64,000 nucleotides of DNA from the NCBI GenBank assembly GCA_037954325.1, contig JBBMNZ010000031.1, positions 2,718,501 through 2,782,500 on the forward strand. Reading direction: 5' to 3'. This document shows positions 1 to 12,129 of the stretch, piece after piece; position 1 is the first letter of the stretch; each line of letters starts with the position of its first letter. Made by a program: the position numbers and the translations under genes. This DNA comes from Fistularia commersonii (taxonomy: Eukaryota; Chordata; Actinopteri; Syngnathiformes; Fistulariidae). Below the pieces are notes generated by a model. That model saw only the letters and a program-made list of their open reading frames with translations. It was not told the origin of the DNA and did no database searches.

Positions 1-190
1 TAGTTCCCACAATTCTGCACATCCCCTTTATTCTTAAAAATGGGCACCATCACACTTTGTCTCCATTTTTCAGGAATCTTCTCACTCTCTAAGATCCTGT
101 TGAATAATCTAGTCAGAACATCTACCGCTGCCTCTCCTAGACACTTCCACACCTCCACGGGTATATCATCAGGACCAACTGCTGATGAAT
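1..190 (-). pseudogene. RTE-like LINE reverse transcriptase fragment (continues past the window start)
   Basis: Read on the minus strand, this stretch encodes an uninterrupted peptide beginning AVGPDDIPVEVWK and running to VPIFKNKGDVQNCGN. This is the finger region of a non-LTR retrotransposon reverse transcriptase, just before the 'NYRGI' block. It would take part in target-primed reverse transcription if the element were complete. The copy is cut at its 5' side near position 190, where plain AT-rich DNA begins, and at its 3' side by the window edge. The wording fits the RTE-like family found elsewhere in this window, but those copies have lost this part, so the family assignment is by inference. 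Confidence 0.75.
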
Positions 191-408
191 ATGGAAATAT
201 AATTGAATATAATTAAATATAATTTTAGATAATATAAATTACAATTTTTTTTTTTTTTTTTTTAATTTGTTTCATTTTTAGTTTTACATTTTATGGTGAT
301 GTAATTTATTAATGTATATTTATTTTGTTGATTTATTTTTTTTTAGTTTTTGTTTAATTGTTATACACATATATATACTATATATATAAATATACAAATG
401 TGCCTGTT

Positions 409-409
<1 letters not shown>

Positions 410-467
<58 letters not shown>

Positions 468-498
468 ATGTGTATGTGTATGTGTATGTGTATGTATG
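410..498. repeat. (TGTATG)n hexanucleotide microsatellite
   Basis: About fifteen nearly perfect TGTATG units are visible, preceded by TA-rich sequence. The open frames on both strands through it (His/Ile and Cys/Val repeats) are products of the repeat. Confidence 0.95.
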
Positions 499-1310
499 AA
501 TGTATGTATGTGTTTGTATATATACATCTTTTCAAACTATTCATCACCCCAGTTTTTTATCTATTTTTTTTTTATTTTTAGGGAAACAGGCCGGCCCCTT
601 TCAAGCTGAAGGAGGCTGTGCCTGTCAGTCACAGGGCCTATGGAGACATGCAACCATTCATTTATTCATTAATTCCGTCACACAACTTTTATACAGACAT
701 ACAAATTTCACATCAACTAAATTAATTTTTTATTTATTTATTAAGTTATGCAATTGGGTAGTTACTAATTTATTTATTTGTTAATATATATTTTTCATTT
801 TTCTTCATGTTGTTCTTTTGTATCTTGATTTTTTGAAGCTACTCAAAACCTTATTTCTTAATTTTCTTCCTTATTTAACAGGAAAACCCCTTCAAATTTA
901 AATTCAAAAGGCCACGGTCAAACACAGGGGCACCTATAGAGACATGCAACCAATCATTCATTCACAAAACATATAAAGGGACAAGTGAGTATTCATTCTC
1001 TCATTCTCACATATACTAAATGTTTTCAAAAATATTTACTCATTAATTTATTTCTACGCATAATTTTTCCACTTTTTCATTATTTTTTAAATCTTTTACT
1101 GGAATTATTAAAGCTAGTCAAAAACATTTTTTGTCTCTTCTTTATTTAACCGAACAAGCGGATAATTTTCATCTAACAGCAATCAACTTTTAACTCAGAG
1201 ATGAAATTTGAAAGGATGAGAGCAAAGTTAAAAATTGGACACAGAGACAAAATCATAAATTCAGTTGTCATTAAAAATGCAGTTGAAGTGATTAAAGAAT
1301 TAAAGAATTA

Positions 1311-1346
1311 AGGTGTGTGTGCGTGCGTGTGTGTGTGTGTGTGAGG
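1311..1346. repeat. (GT)n microsatellite followed by a G run
   Basis: GT dinucleotides interrupted by GC run into a GA and G-rich tail. This is simple sequence only. Confidence 0.9.
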
Positions 1347-1599
1347 GGGGGGTTGAGGGCTTAATTCCCTACTCATTTCACCTGCATGCCAGAGCAGGAA
1401 CAATGAAGAGGTTTACATTTAGTTGCATAAATATAGCCTGACAAAAATAAAAGGAAAAAGGAATCAACAGTTCGCACTATTGTTTTTCTTTTAAGTTACA
1501 TGTTGAAGCTAGCCCTTAAGCTCCAGCTTCCAGAAAGCCGTGTGGAGAAAATTGATTAATTCCTTGTATTAGAGCCATAAAGGTCAAATTGGGACGCAG

Positions 1600-1600
<1 letters not shown>

Positions 1601-1640
<40 letters not shown>
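1601..1640. repeat. (GA)n microsatellite
   Basis: About nineteen GA units with one interruption (GAGCGAGAG). A separate (AT)n tract of about twenty units follows at 1667-1706. Confidence 0.95.
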
Positions 1641-1641
<1 letters not shown>

Positions 1642-1662
1642 TGCTGACATGAATTGCAGATT

Positions 1663-1666
<4 letters not shown>

Positions 1667-1706
<40 letters not shown>
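1667..1706. repeat. (AT)n microsatellite
   Basis: An uninterrupted AT dinucleotide tract of about twenty units. Confidence 0.95.
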
Positions 1707-1709
<3 letters not shown>

Positions 1710-2365
1710 TGTCTGTTTAAGTAATTGTTTTCGATTTCATTTCAACCATTGTTTTTTTTAACTTTAATTCAATTTAAATCGATTTTTGATCAAACCTGGA
1801 TGGGGTTATCCTTTAGAAGGGTGGATGTCTTGTTGAGTGTTGGATTCATAAGAAAACCAATGTGAAGCATTTACTCGCCATTTTCGTCCGATCTTTCCGA
1901 CATTTCCTTGAAGCCTGCCGGATCTGGAGGCGTTGGGGATGTTATGAGATTTTGAGACGCGGCGTGATATTTAGGTGTTTTTATTTTCTGGCTTCTAATA
2001 TTTTTGCCAGACGATCGCATGTGGTCGATGTTAGCGGCTGATATTTTTGATGCGGCTCGGGAACAACGGAGGTGGAGATTCGGTTCTCATCTGTTCTTGA
2101 GTTGTAATCATCCTTATTGAAAGGGAAACTTGGCAGCCGGCTGAATGACGGATGGTAAGACGCTGGCTTTTATTAGCTTTGCTATTGATCAAGCTTACGA
2201 TAAGATAACGCAGGCATGGGAAAATGGAATATAATACATCCCACTGCATTCTGGGGTCATTTCCACAGTCACATTGCAGCAACCGCAGCAGAGCTGGCTG
2301 GCTGTTCAACAAAGCAGGAGTCAGATTCTTATCGTCTTTCTCTCGGGCAAAATGGATGTAAAGAG

Positions 2366-2436
2366 AAATAAATAAAATAAAATAAAATAAAATAAAATAA
2401 AATAAAATAAAATAAAATAAAATAAAATAAAATAAT
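2366..2436. repeat. (TAAAA)n pentanucleotide microsatellite
   Basis: About thirteen AAAAT units in tandem, ending in AATAAATAAAT. The minus-strand reading frame of about 140 residues covering it is half repeat (Phe/Ile/Leu/Tyr) and shows no family signature. Confidence 0.95.
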
Positions 2437-3794
2437 AAATAAATGCATACAGAAACGTGCAAATATATAAATAAAGAATTATTATTTAGAAAAAAAATAT
2501 ATCATCCAAACATGAGATGAGTATCAATTGTTTTCTTCTTTGAAACCCATCTGTGTCTATATCAGGCCGTGTCTGATGTTTCACATGGTGCTTTCTATAA
2601 TATAGTCTAAAAATAAAATAAAGGAATATCAAATAAGAATTATATTAAGTTAAGGTTAAAGAAAATAATATTGAATCGAAATAATAAATGAAAGAATGCA
2701 TACATTCAGAAATTTCGATTTACAGAAATCTAGATTTACAGAAATTAATGACTAATCCAAATAATCCAATATTTTTCTACATTAAAAAATGTATAATATA
2801 CTATAATGTAGTTAATAATATTTATTATTAAATTAAAAATGATAAAATAAAATAAGTTTGAATTTCATAATTCATTAAATTATTACAAATATGTATTAAT
2901 AAAGTAATACATAAATTATCTGGCCATTGGACTATTACTTATTGATTTCTTCTTTAAAACTTATTCAGACACAGCCCTGTCTGATGCTCCAACAACGGCC
3001 CTTGCATCGGAACCACCCAGGTTGTTATCAGGTCGGGAGACCTTGTGAGCTAATGGGTCATTTATGGCTAACATCAAATATTGATCATACGTATCGGGGG
3101 AAACCAATACTCCATTACCACGTTTTATGCGTCACTTAATATTGCATGATCAAATCACCTTTTATTTTCAATCAGTATCAATCAACTTCCTTTCCTGTCA
3201 GTCAAAAAAAAAAACGAGCATTAAGTCGTAATGCGTTTCCATTTTTTTTTTTTTTTCACCTTTTGTGCCCGCTAAGAAGATCATTATGGAGAATTGTCTG
3301 CATGCAAAAGGGGGTTGGTCAGAATTATAAAACTTGTAAGGATGTTTCACAAGTGTAAGGGGACAATAATTCTGAAAAACAAAAGTGTGATCTCTCAGAT
3401 GAGTGACGGATGAGCTTATCCAAATGATGAATCCCATTGACCTTTCGAACATTCCCTAACATTTAAGCCAGGACGCAACTTTTTACAACAAGAATACGAA
3501 GCGGCGCAGAGATTTAATAGAGGAAACACATGAGGAGCAGTGGGAGTGATATATCTAGACAGATGACATGTGTGGGCTGTGATAATGTAACGAAAGAGGG
3601 ATTTGCCACAATTAAGCCGAACTCTGCCTGTGGAATAAGGACAATACCGTGCAATGCCTTCGGTCAAGAGAAAGAAAGGGGGTGAAAAGAATACATGTAC
3701 CCAGACGTCACTATTTATACAATTAAATATCGAAAAGTAGAGCACACTAATCAGTAACGGTAATCAACCGTCTTAGTGGAGATGTCCAAACAAT

Positions 3795-4520
3795 GCTGCA
3801 ATGCTGCAGAGGTAGCAGCACACAGGTAGACTACTTCTTGCACAGATGAGGTAATCTGAAAGAGATCAGTTACGGCGAAGTAGTGGTAGGTTCATCATAG
3901 ATCAGCTATGAGCCCCTTCTTGATTGCAGTGGTGATGGACAGGCTGACAGATAAGGTTAGACAAGAATCTCCATGGACCATCATGTTTGCAGATGACAAT
4001 GTGATCTGTAGAGAGAGCAGAAAACAGGTTAAAGAAAAGCTAGAGAGGTGGAGGTATGCTCTGGAAAGGAGAGGAATGAAAATTAGTCGCAGCAAGACAG
4101 CGTATATGTGTGTGAATGAGAGGAACTCAGGTTGAATGGTAAGGCTACAGGGAGTGGAGATCAGGAAGTTGGAGGATTTCAGGTATTTGGAGTCAAGAGT
4201 ACAGAAAAATGTAGAGTGTGGAAAAGAGGTGGAGAAATGGGATCAAGCAGGTTGGAATAGGTGGAGAAAAGTGTCAGGGGTACCATGAGATGGAAGACTA
4301 TCTGAGGAAAGGTGACAGTGGTGAGACCAGCGATGCTGTATGGCCTGGAAACAGTTACAATGACGAAAAGACAGGAAGCAGAGCTAGAGGACGCAGAGAT
4401 GAAGATGTTGAGGTTCTCTTGGGGGTGACCAAGATGGATAGGATCAGGAGTGAGTCTGTCAGAGGAACAGGACATGTTAGATGTGAGTCCAGAAACAAAA
4501 AGCAAAAAAGAATGGGCGAA
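3795..4520 (+). mobile_element. RTE-like LINE copy, internally deleted, 3' part
   Basis: This copy matches the longer one at 39.3-42.3 kb in the same orientation. It starts with the block just after the endonuclease domain (compare 'gcacacaggtagactac' with the stretch at 40.29 kb) and keeps the 'gaaagagatcagt' segment. Near 3890 it then jumps directly to the end of the reverse transcriptase, 'gagccccttcttg'. The downstream RNA-binding-like C-terminal region is present but frameshifted. The copy breaks off near 4520, where a large (TTC)n tract begins. The junction shows an internal deletion of the reverse transcriptase core, and the element cannot be autonomous. Confidence 0.8.
3908..4135 (+). 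pseudogene. RTE-like reverse transcriptase, catalytic C-terminal part
   Basis: The frame reads SPFLIAVVMDRLTDKV, then FADDNVIC, then ERRGMKISRSKTAYM. The FADD box is the metal-binding motif C of a LINE reverse transcriptase, and the SRSKT block is the usual downstream region. The frame ends at a TGA after 75 codons, where related copies continue. There is no upstream palm domain, so this is a relic and the start codon is incidental. Confidence 0.75.
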
Positions 4521-4524
4521 GATC

Positions 4525-4708
4525 ATTCTTCTTTTTCTTCTTCTTCTTCTTCTTCTTCTTCTTCTTCTTCTTCTTCTTCTTCTTCTTCTTCTTCTTCTTC
4601 TTCTTCTTTTTCTTCTTCTTCTTCTGTGTCTCCTTCTTCTTCTTCTTCTTCTTCTTCTTCTTCTACTTTTAATTCTTCTTATTTTAATTCTTCTTATTAT
4701 TATTATTA
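4525..4708. repeat. Compound (TTC)n / (TTA)n microsatellite
   Basis: About 170 bases of nearly pure TTC units, with small interruptions (TTTTTC, TGTGTCTCC), pass into ATTATT. The tract abuts the broken end of the RTE-like copy. Long poly-Ser, poly-Leu and poly-Arg frames across it are artefacts of the repeat. Confidence 0.95.
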
Positions 4709-6661
4709 TCAATAATATAACAATGATAGTAATAACAATAATAATAATCCATCCCATTTAGGACATAAATCAAATCATTAAAATATTTTTGTCTAAAAAA
4801 ATATTTCTACTATTATCGAAGTTGCAGTTGATTTTTTTTAATATCTTTATTTGAAATATGTAAAATACATTTTTTGAAAATCTTGTGAATTATTTTTTTT
4901 CTTTCATTTTTTTTGTAATTTCTTAAAGCAAGTCAAATTTGATTTATTTATTTAAGGTATTAGACAGACCATCGCAAACTAATTTGGGACCAAATTAAAC
5001 CCTGAGTTGATTTGAAATATCAGTAATGGAGTTACTGCCCAAGGGGAAATCATAAATTGAATAATCACTTTAATAAAATGTGAAAATTCAGCAACGAAAC
5101 CTGAATGTTTCACATGCTCAAATATAAGGATTTGCCTGAAACACGATATTCAAACTTGACTCTCTCTTTGGTTTTAGGAATGTAATTTCTTGTCATGATT
5201 GCATCACTTGCTTGAAGACAAAATATAAACCACTGTCCATACTTGACGCAAATATTTGTCTTTGGTGTCCACGCATGGGTAATGCTCTTCCAAATGTTGA
5301 GGAAGGTGATCATTTACCGAACTGGCCAGATTATCCCACCGGATGAGAATCGGTGTCGGTTATACCGGAATCCTGATCACATATCAACCGCCAAAGTACA
5401 ATAAAATATGCCGTGCCTACGAAGCAGGTGCTTGATTTCAGGAAAATGCGCGTGAAGAGACACTTGTTTGCCACTCATTACAGCATACTGTTGAAATTAG
5501 GTTAATGGGATTCTCACATATGTATGAGACCTTTCAATAAATTGAAAATGATGGAAATACACCAACATTAAGGGTCTTTTCATGGCGTTCATGATTGGTG
5601 AGAGGTAAAAATGCAATTATCATTGAATTATCTGAAAAAATCACTCAGATGAAGCTTTTATATGACACGCACATTGGAATTTAGATTATTTTATTTTTTA
5701 TTTATTTTTTTCCTGGTGCCAGCGAACATCCCTCACAATTCCTTTTTATTTTATTTCTTTTCACAATATCTGTCCTTTGCTGCTTTAATAACATTTGGAC
5801 ATATATTCTGGCCCGGGAGACAGAGGAGTGCCAAGGCAATAGACGCTCTCAGAATTGGAATAGAGATGTATTATTCACAGTCTCGGCTACGGCTTTTAAG
5901 ATATTGCGGTTTATCTTAATATCAAACCGACCTCAACTTCATTATCCTCCACCACTTCCAGGGTTGATTTCTTCTGGCATCTTGTATGGAAACATTTTCC
6001 GTTCCTCCAGCTGACTCAGCGAATGAACGTCCCGGGTTCTGTTTTACCACCTGGATGCGATATTTGAATAGAGCGACTCATCCTTGCAGATTCGGAGATA
6101 TCGTTTTTCCCGCAGTCCAGGCAAAGTCAAAGTGCCCTTTGTGATACTTGGACACAGAGGGCCGGGAAAAAACTGTATTATTTTGTCCGTGTCAATTTTC
6201 CTTTCGTTGCGTACAGGCCGGGAAAGAGCTCAGACTTTTTTTTTTTTTTTTTTCACAGACAATAGAAATTGTTACTGCTTATTTCCAGGTTTTGTTTTAT
6301 TTGTACAATAAATTCAATTTTACTGGGACAATGTGAGAAATCATCCAACTCTGTAAATGTTTTTATTTTTATTTTTTTTTGTATTGAGCAACAAAACATA
6401 TTATTGCTTGATTTGGCTTAAACTGCCTGACATGACATTACACTCTCTGCTATGTGACTGTTGAACATGAGCAGATTGACATCCTTGTCCTGAATCAATA
6501 CCGCGCCGCTGTAAAACCAAAATGAGCAAAGGCAGCTTTCACAATATTGACCCGGCGTCTAGAAGTCTAGTCAACACATCTGGTCATTTCTCTCCAAGGA
6601 AAAAAACACAAAGTAATAGGACTGGACTTCTCTCCATGACACAATAGAGTCAGGAGAGAAC

Positions 6662-6746
6662 AGCAATAAACAAGAAAAAAACAAAAATCAAAACAAAAAC
6701 AAAAAACAAAACAAAACAAAAACAAAACAAAAACAAAACAAAAAAA
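6662..6746. repeat. (CAAAA)n-type A-rich tandem repeat
   Basis: Irregular tandem CAAAA and CAAAACAAAA units end in a short A run and GGGGGGG. This is simple sequence. Confidence 0.85.
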
Positions 6747-6949
6747 GGGGGGGAGGTATGATGGAGGCGGATGATTCGCTGTGATGATCCCTGAAGTGAA
6801 GAGCCGGGAGGAAAACAAGAAAAAAAATAAAAATAAAATTATATATATATATATATATCTATTTGTTTATTATTATTACTATTACTATTATTAATTATAT
6901 TTATATAATAATTGATATGCTAATGTGATAATAACGGTAATAGTCATAG

Positions 6950-7056
6950 AATAAGACTAAGACTAAGACTAAGACTAAGACTAAGAATAAGAATAAGAAT
7001 AAGAATAAGAATAAGAATAAGAATAAGAATAAGAATAAGAATAAGAATAAGAATAA
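6950..7056. repeat. Hexanucleotide array, (AGACTA)5 then (AGAATA)12
   Basis: Five AGACTA units are followed without a break by about twelve AGAATA units, a switch of one base that keeps the six-base period. A trinucleotide (TTA)n array lies just downstream. The Ile-Leu and Ser-Leu reading frames here come from the repeat. Confidence 0.95.
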
Positions 7057-7097
7057 TAGTGGTGATTATAATCATAATAACAGGATTATTATCATCA

Positions 7098-7098
7098 C

Positions 7099-7149
<51 letters not shown>

Positions 7150-7170
7150 CATTATTATTATTATTATCCA
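7098..7170. repeat. (TTA)n trinucleotide microsatellite
   Basis: About 24 TTA units, with ATC interruptions near the 3' end. Confidence 0.95.
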
Positions 7171-9756
7171 TACAGCCATACAGCCATCCACCAAGTCTCC
7201 CTCTCCCCTCGCCACATGTTCCAACTGTTCTGAGGGGACCCCTAGGTATTTGTTATTATTAGTATTACTGTTGTTGTTGTTGTTACCTTATAGTCCCTGT
7301 GTTACAGACAATGAATTACAGGTTGTTGACTTTATGGTACCCACATTATATTATATTATAAGGTACTTATGATGAGATTTGATAAACTTCATCCATCGAT
7401 GCAGTGAATGTGATTATTGTGGAAATGCCCTTGAGCTCACGCTGCTCTATTACCTGATTTCATCCCCGCCTTGTTCTGCCAACTCATTCTTTAAACCTAT
7501 GTAGAGACAGATACCACGCTGACAGATCCAGTTATCTGCTGTTAACTTTGGTTCACTTGAACGGGATCTGAATAATTTCATTATCGCCATCCTGCCATTC
7601 CAAATGGATGGTTTCTACTGTTTAGCCCAGGAAGTTACGTCAGCATCAACATCTGCCGCTGCCCTCTTATCCTCCCTCTTCACCCGTGAGATTTGTGTAG
7701 ATGCTCTGCAGTAATGCTGCCTCATACAGCTGTTGATCTCTTAAGCAGATGTAAATTTAAAAATCTGATCTGGGATGTAGATGCAACATGGCTCAGAATC
7801 TGAAAATGTTATTCAGGTCTGATCTGTTATTTGGAAAAATAAATAAATAAATAAAAAAATAAAAATAAAAAAAAAACTTCGAATTCATTTAATTCTAAAT
7901 TTCCACAATGCTTTCACACTGAAAGAAAAAAAAAATCCATTTTGTATCTTTTTAGAATTGAGTGTTCCAACAACACCCGACTCATGTTTAACACTTCATT
8001 GAAAACATGTTTTTTTCCAAGAATGAGTTGCATTTCACTGAATGTCTGACTCTTGCCCAAAATTAATATCTTTGTTTGATTATTTATTTATTTATATTGA
8101 TCTATCTCTAATCTATCTATTTATGCATAAGTTTATTTTGCATTTTATTTTTTCACTTTGCATTTATTGTGTAATCATACTATTACTCTTATTATCATTT
8201 AAATCCAACATATATATATACATATTTATACTGTATATGTATTTCTACATTAGATTTTATGTATGTATGTATTTAGTTAGCTATATATTATTATTATTAT
8301 TTTTTAATTTTCGTTTTTTTTTGCATGCTTTTGTTCTATTCAAGAGGCTATTTCCAGGACTACGTGATGTCAACCTGTCATTTGCAGAGATGATCAATAC
8401 TTTTTCTTGTCTTAATTGTGGTTTGAGATCCCTCTGCATGCTGGCCTTGAAGACAAAGGCCATGGTTTTCAACCAGGATGGGCTCAGACTTTGCAGACCA
8501 CTAGGGTCCGTAAAGAATATGCTAAAAGAGAAAACATTAAAAATAGAAATATATTAATATTGGGTTTCACTAGCTGAAGGTCCATATCCATTTTGCGTCC
8601 GCTCAGGACGGAACGGACCAAAGCATCACTTTAAGCACACACTTCTGTTTCCAATGTGATGTTTTTAATGGATAAAAGTTGCAGAAAAAAAGAAGAAAGA
8701 GATATTCACAATGCTAAAGATCACCTGTTTTCCAAAAAGTCCAACTTGTTGCTGTATGTCAGCCTCAGATAATATAATTGAATTCTGAGATTTTTTTTCG
8801 ACTATGGCGCTTGGACTAACGGCGGAAACACAGTGTATCTTTATTTATAAAACCTACATGGCCGTCACGTACATATGATAACAAAATGTGTGACTAATAG
8901 TTTATGTTATCGCGGGGGACCTCACAGAGAACGTGTCTACACCAGGTCCTCTTTGTGCACACAAGGCAGAGCTAAGCCAACGCTTTGTTAGTATCCAAGG
9001 GAGCCGCGGTGCTTAGATGGGGCCTGAAATAATCCAGTTCTGGCCAGTGAGCTGAGATGTTTTGGAAAAAAAACATGAGACAGGGCCTGCATTTAACAGG
9101 AAGTTAAACAAGCCATATGAATCATCATGTTTATTTAAGAGTTCTGCTGTTTTATAAATACTCCACCTTCAGGTTTTTATATTTTTCTGCCGCTGTGAAC
9201 AGTCCATGTATGTCACTGAATGTCCTGCTTTGATTAACAAGGAAGAAAAACAAAAAGAAAGGTAGTATTAAATAGCTGGAATGGCTAAAACAAGTTACGG
9301 ATGTTTCAAAAATGTATGAGGAAGTGCAGCAAGACTTGTCTAAAATAACTAAATAAATAAATACATACATAGATAACCAATTGAATAATGGTAATGATTG
9401 CAATGAAGATAATAACAACAATAATGTAGATAATGTACATAAAGTAGATATTAATAATAATAAAAATAATAATAACAGAGAATAAAAAAGAAAAAGAAAA
9501 AGAAAAGGGGAAAGATGAAGAGGATCATTAGCATCATGATCATTATTGTAGTGTAACTGAAAAATGAATTGTAAAAAATATATTTACAATATGTACTTTT
9601 TAAAATGTATTATATTCATATTCTTATACAATATTAGTATATATATTCATTTATAAAAAATATTTTAAGATAAAACGAAATTATATTGATATATGTTGTT
9701 TTATTTTTATCATTTCTGTGCTTGTTTATATAATAAAAAGAAAGCAAAAAACATAT

Positions 9757-9821
9757 TCATTACTATTATTATTATCATTGTTATTATTATTGTTATTATT
9801 AGTATTATTAGTGCTACTATT

Positions 9822-9914
<93 letters not shown>

Positions 9915-9920
9915 AATAAA
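9757..9920. repeat. (TTA)n trinucleotide microsatellite
   Basis: About 160 bases of TTA units. The first third is interrupted by TTG, TCA and GTA units, and the last part is a perfect run of nearly thirty units. Poly-Asn, poly-Ile and poly-Leu frames across it are artefacts. Confidence 0.95.
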
Positions 9921-10419
9921 CAATTAATTCATTTATATCACAATGATAACATTTAGAATGGTCTTAGACAACCTCTAACGTGTTATAAGCCATCTATCAG
10001 TAGCAATCCCCTTCAGACCTAATATGGATCCTGGCTCCATCACAAACAAACATTTAGATCTGCGATGGCATTTTAAACCCCTCCACGTTATCTTCTACTC
10101 AAACTAGAAATCATTAGTTTCCAAAAATATGTTTTAATTAGAGGAAAGTATTTAATTACTCAACACCTCTTGATTTATTCACATAATTTACTGACACCTC
10201 AACGCAGAGCTGAAATGCATATCTAATAAACAAAGTTTACTTTTAGCACCAACTCACACATTGGTGTCTGATGTTTGGTGACTAATTTTCATTTTTTATT
10301 GTGGTTTGAGATGCTGACACAATGTCAAGTAACTTTCTGCTGTTTTACTTTTTCTTTAGTCATTAAGGTCTCATATGACATGAATGTAAACCCATGAGTG
10401 CAGTGGGTTGATTGTAAAT

Positions 10420-10550
10420 TATAAAACATGGCAAAATATGTGAACGAGACAGTGAATGGTTGTTTGTCCAGGGTGAACCCTGCCACCCACTCAATGACAC
10501 CTGAGAAAAGATTCATCTTCCCTGTAATCCTGAGTGCGGTATAAGCTGTA
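10420..10550 (+). repeat. Degraded teleost dispersed repeat, 3' part
   Basis: The block 'gaatggttgtttgtccagggtgaaccctgcc' followed by 'cctgagtgcggtataagc' matches the 3' half of the dispersed repeat that is better preserved at 12.13-12.45 kb. The match is partial and has several gaps. Confidence 0.5.
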
Positions 10551-10556
10551 AGTAAT

Positions 10557-10605
10557 TAATTCTTCTTCTTCTTCTTCTTCTTCTTCTTCTTCTTCTTCTT
10601 CTTCC
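10557..10605. repeat. (TTC)n microsatellite at the LINE 3' end
   Basis: About fifteen perfect TTC units lie directly against the 3' end of the minus-strand RTE-like copy that follows. On the element's own strand this is (GAA)n, the same short GAAGAAG tail that ends the copies at 14.99 kb and 42.27 kb. Confidence 0.9.
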
Positions 10606-12125
10606 TCTCCGTTCAGCTTTTCTCTTCATGGGTCACCACAGTGAATCAACCTTCTCCATGTAACCCTATTCTCTGTATCCTCCTGCTTCACACCAAGTAC
10701 CTTCATATCTTCTCTCACAATGTCCATAAATCTTCTCTTTGGTGTTCCTCGAGACCTTCCTATCCCTCCTTTGTAGATGACTGACCCATCTCAGTCTGGC
10801 TTCTCTGACCTTCTCGCGCTATTCCTCTGATAGACTGATATTTCCTTTCATTCTGACAGTCTTCTATCTCATGGTACCCGTTTTCTCCACCTATTCACAC
10901 CTGCTTGAACCCGTTTTTCCCTTTTTCCACACTCTTCTTTGCACTAAAATATTCACTTCTTCTACCCTCTTTTTCATTTTCCACATTCAGCAGCTCTTCA
11001 AAGTACTATTTCCATAGTCCCATCACCCTTTAAGCATCTGTTGATATATTTAACTTTCTATCCTTAATCACTCACACTTGCTGTACATCCTTTCCATTGC
11101 TATGTTACCAACCTGTATAAGTCATTCTCTCCCTCTTTTCTGTCCAACCGAGCATACAAGCCATCGTACAGCCTTTGCTTTACGTTTGCTACCTCTATCT
11201 TTACCTTAGGTTGTATCACCCTGTACTCCTGTCTGTTCTCTTCAGTTCTCTCAGTAGCCTACTTCTTCTTTGCTAACCGTTTTCTCTGTATATACCCCTG
11301 CACTTCCTCATTCCACGACCAAGTCTCCCTATCTATTTTCCTTCCAGACAACAAGGACTCTCCTTCGTGTGTCCCTGATCACTGTATTTGTCCAGTCATC
11401 TGGGAGCTCTCCCTTGACCAACCAGAGCCTTTCTCAACCTCTCCCTGAGTCTAACTGCCTGCTCCCACCTCTGCTCTTTTAAATGACCCTATGTTCCTGT
11501 CTTTTCTGGAAAAAGTGTTCACTACGGCAATTTCCACCTTTTTTGTAAAATCTACCACCATCTGTCCCTCTGCATTCCTATCCTGTATACCAAATCTGCC
11601 TGTCCCTTCTTTATCCCCTCTATTGCCAACATGCCCATTGAAGTCTGCTCCAATTACCACTCTCTCATCTCTGGGGATATTCTGCATCACTTCATCTTAG
11701 TCACTCCAGAACCTCTCCTCTAACACCCCAACTGTAGGGCATAGCCACAACACTGAGGATCCCACCTTCATTTCAAATTTCAGAGTCATAAGTCTTTCTT
11801 ACATTCTTTTCACCCCCAGAACATACCTCACAAACTCTTCCTTCAAGATAACTCCTATTCCATTTCTCTTCCTTTCAGTACCATGACAACGCAAAGCCTG
11901 CTCCTAAGCCTCTCGCCTTACTTCCTTTCCACCTGGTCTCCTGAACACACAGTATATCCACCTTCCTTCTCTGTAACCAACTCTGTATCTTTTCCTGTCA
12001 TCATCCCAATATTCAAAGTCCCTTCTCTCAGTCCCAGACTTAGCCTTTCTTCTTCTCTCTGCTTCTGAATATGCCTTCCTCCTCTCCTTCTTCGACCCAC
12101 AATAGCCCAATTTCGCAAGTTTGAT
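10606..12125 (-). mobile_element. RTE-like LINE copy, minus strand, internally deleted
   Basis: Read on the minus strand this copy holds, in order, the start of the coding region near 12.1 kb, endonuclease-domain blocks, the linker (compare 'gaggaagtgcag' and 'tatatacagagaaa' with 40.64 kb) and the 3' end with 'agaagccagactgagatgg'. The palm of the reverse transcriptase is absent. The 3' end at about 10,606 runs into a GAA tail. Frameshifts and stops break the frame throughout, so the copy is dead. Confidence 0.8.
11451..11690 (-). pseudogene. RTE-like endonuclease domain fragment
   Basis: The minus-strand frame contains MMQNIPRDERVVIGADFNGH. GADFNGH is the GD-x-N type metal-binding motif of the apurinic-like endonuclease that nicks target DNA for LINEs. 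The following GRFGIQDRNAEGQ block aligns by eye with the copies at 14.6 kb and 40.2 kb. The frame ends at a stop after EVGAGS. About 80 residues remain of a domain that is normally near 220. Confidence 0.75.
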
Positions 12126-12129
12126 TTTG

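Larger units (their letters stand above)
190..3790. other. AT-rich DNA without a recognisable gene
   Basis: No coding sequence is supported here. The stretch holds T and A runs, several microsatellites (listed separately) and two short similar blocks near 636-690 and 915-975. Each of those carries a 'cacaggg..cctat.gagacatgcaacca' motif that resembles a degraded minus-strand piece of the teleost dispersed repeat seen at 36.3 kb. Open frames across the region consist of simple sequence or have no recognisable family signature. Confidence 0.6.
4710..10420. other. Gene-free stretch with dense microsatellites
   Basis: Neither strand shows a recognisable coding region, RNA gene or transposon end. 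The region includes mixed-composition DNA (about 5.0-6.6 kb, 7.3-7.8 kb and 8.3-9.1 kb) that looks like single-copy sequence and carries no visible exon. The 171-codon plus-strand frame starting at 8042 is mostly Phe/Leu/Ile/Tyr from T-rich DNA and is not accepted as a gene. Confidence 0.55.

Noticed and set aside
4179..4761. Long open frames on both strands (poly-Ser, poly-Leu, poly-Arg)
   Set aside because: They are translations of the (TTC)n tract joined to LINE debris. Composition is one or two residues and there is no independent coding support.
6950..7056. Interstitial telomeric sequence
   Set aside because: The units are AGACTA and AGAATA. The vertebrate telomere unit TTAGGG or CCCTAA does not occur in the array.
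8042..8557. A 171-codon protein with membrane-like segments
   Set aside because: The Phe/Leu/Ile/Tyr content follows from T-rich DNA. There is no homologous motif, and the frame crosses simple repeats.
9693..9956. Open frames rich in Asn, Ile or Leu
   Set aside because: These are products of the (TTA)n microsatellite. The same applies to frames at 6.94-7.26 kb and around 358-609.
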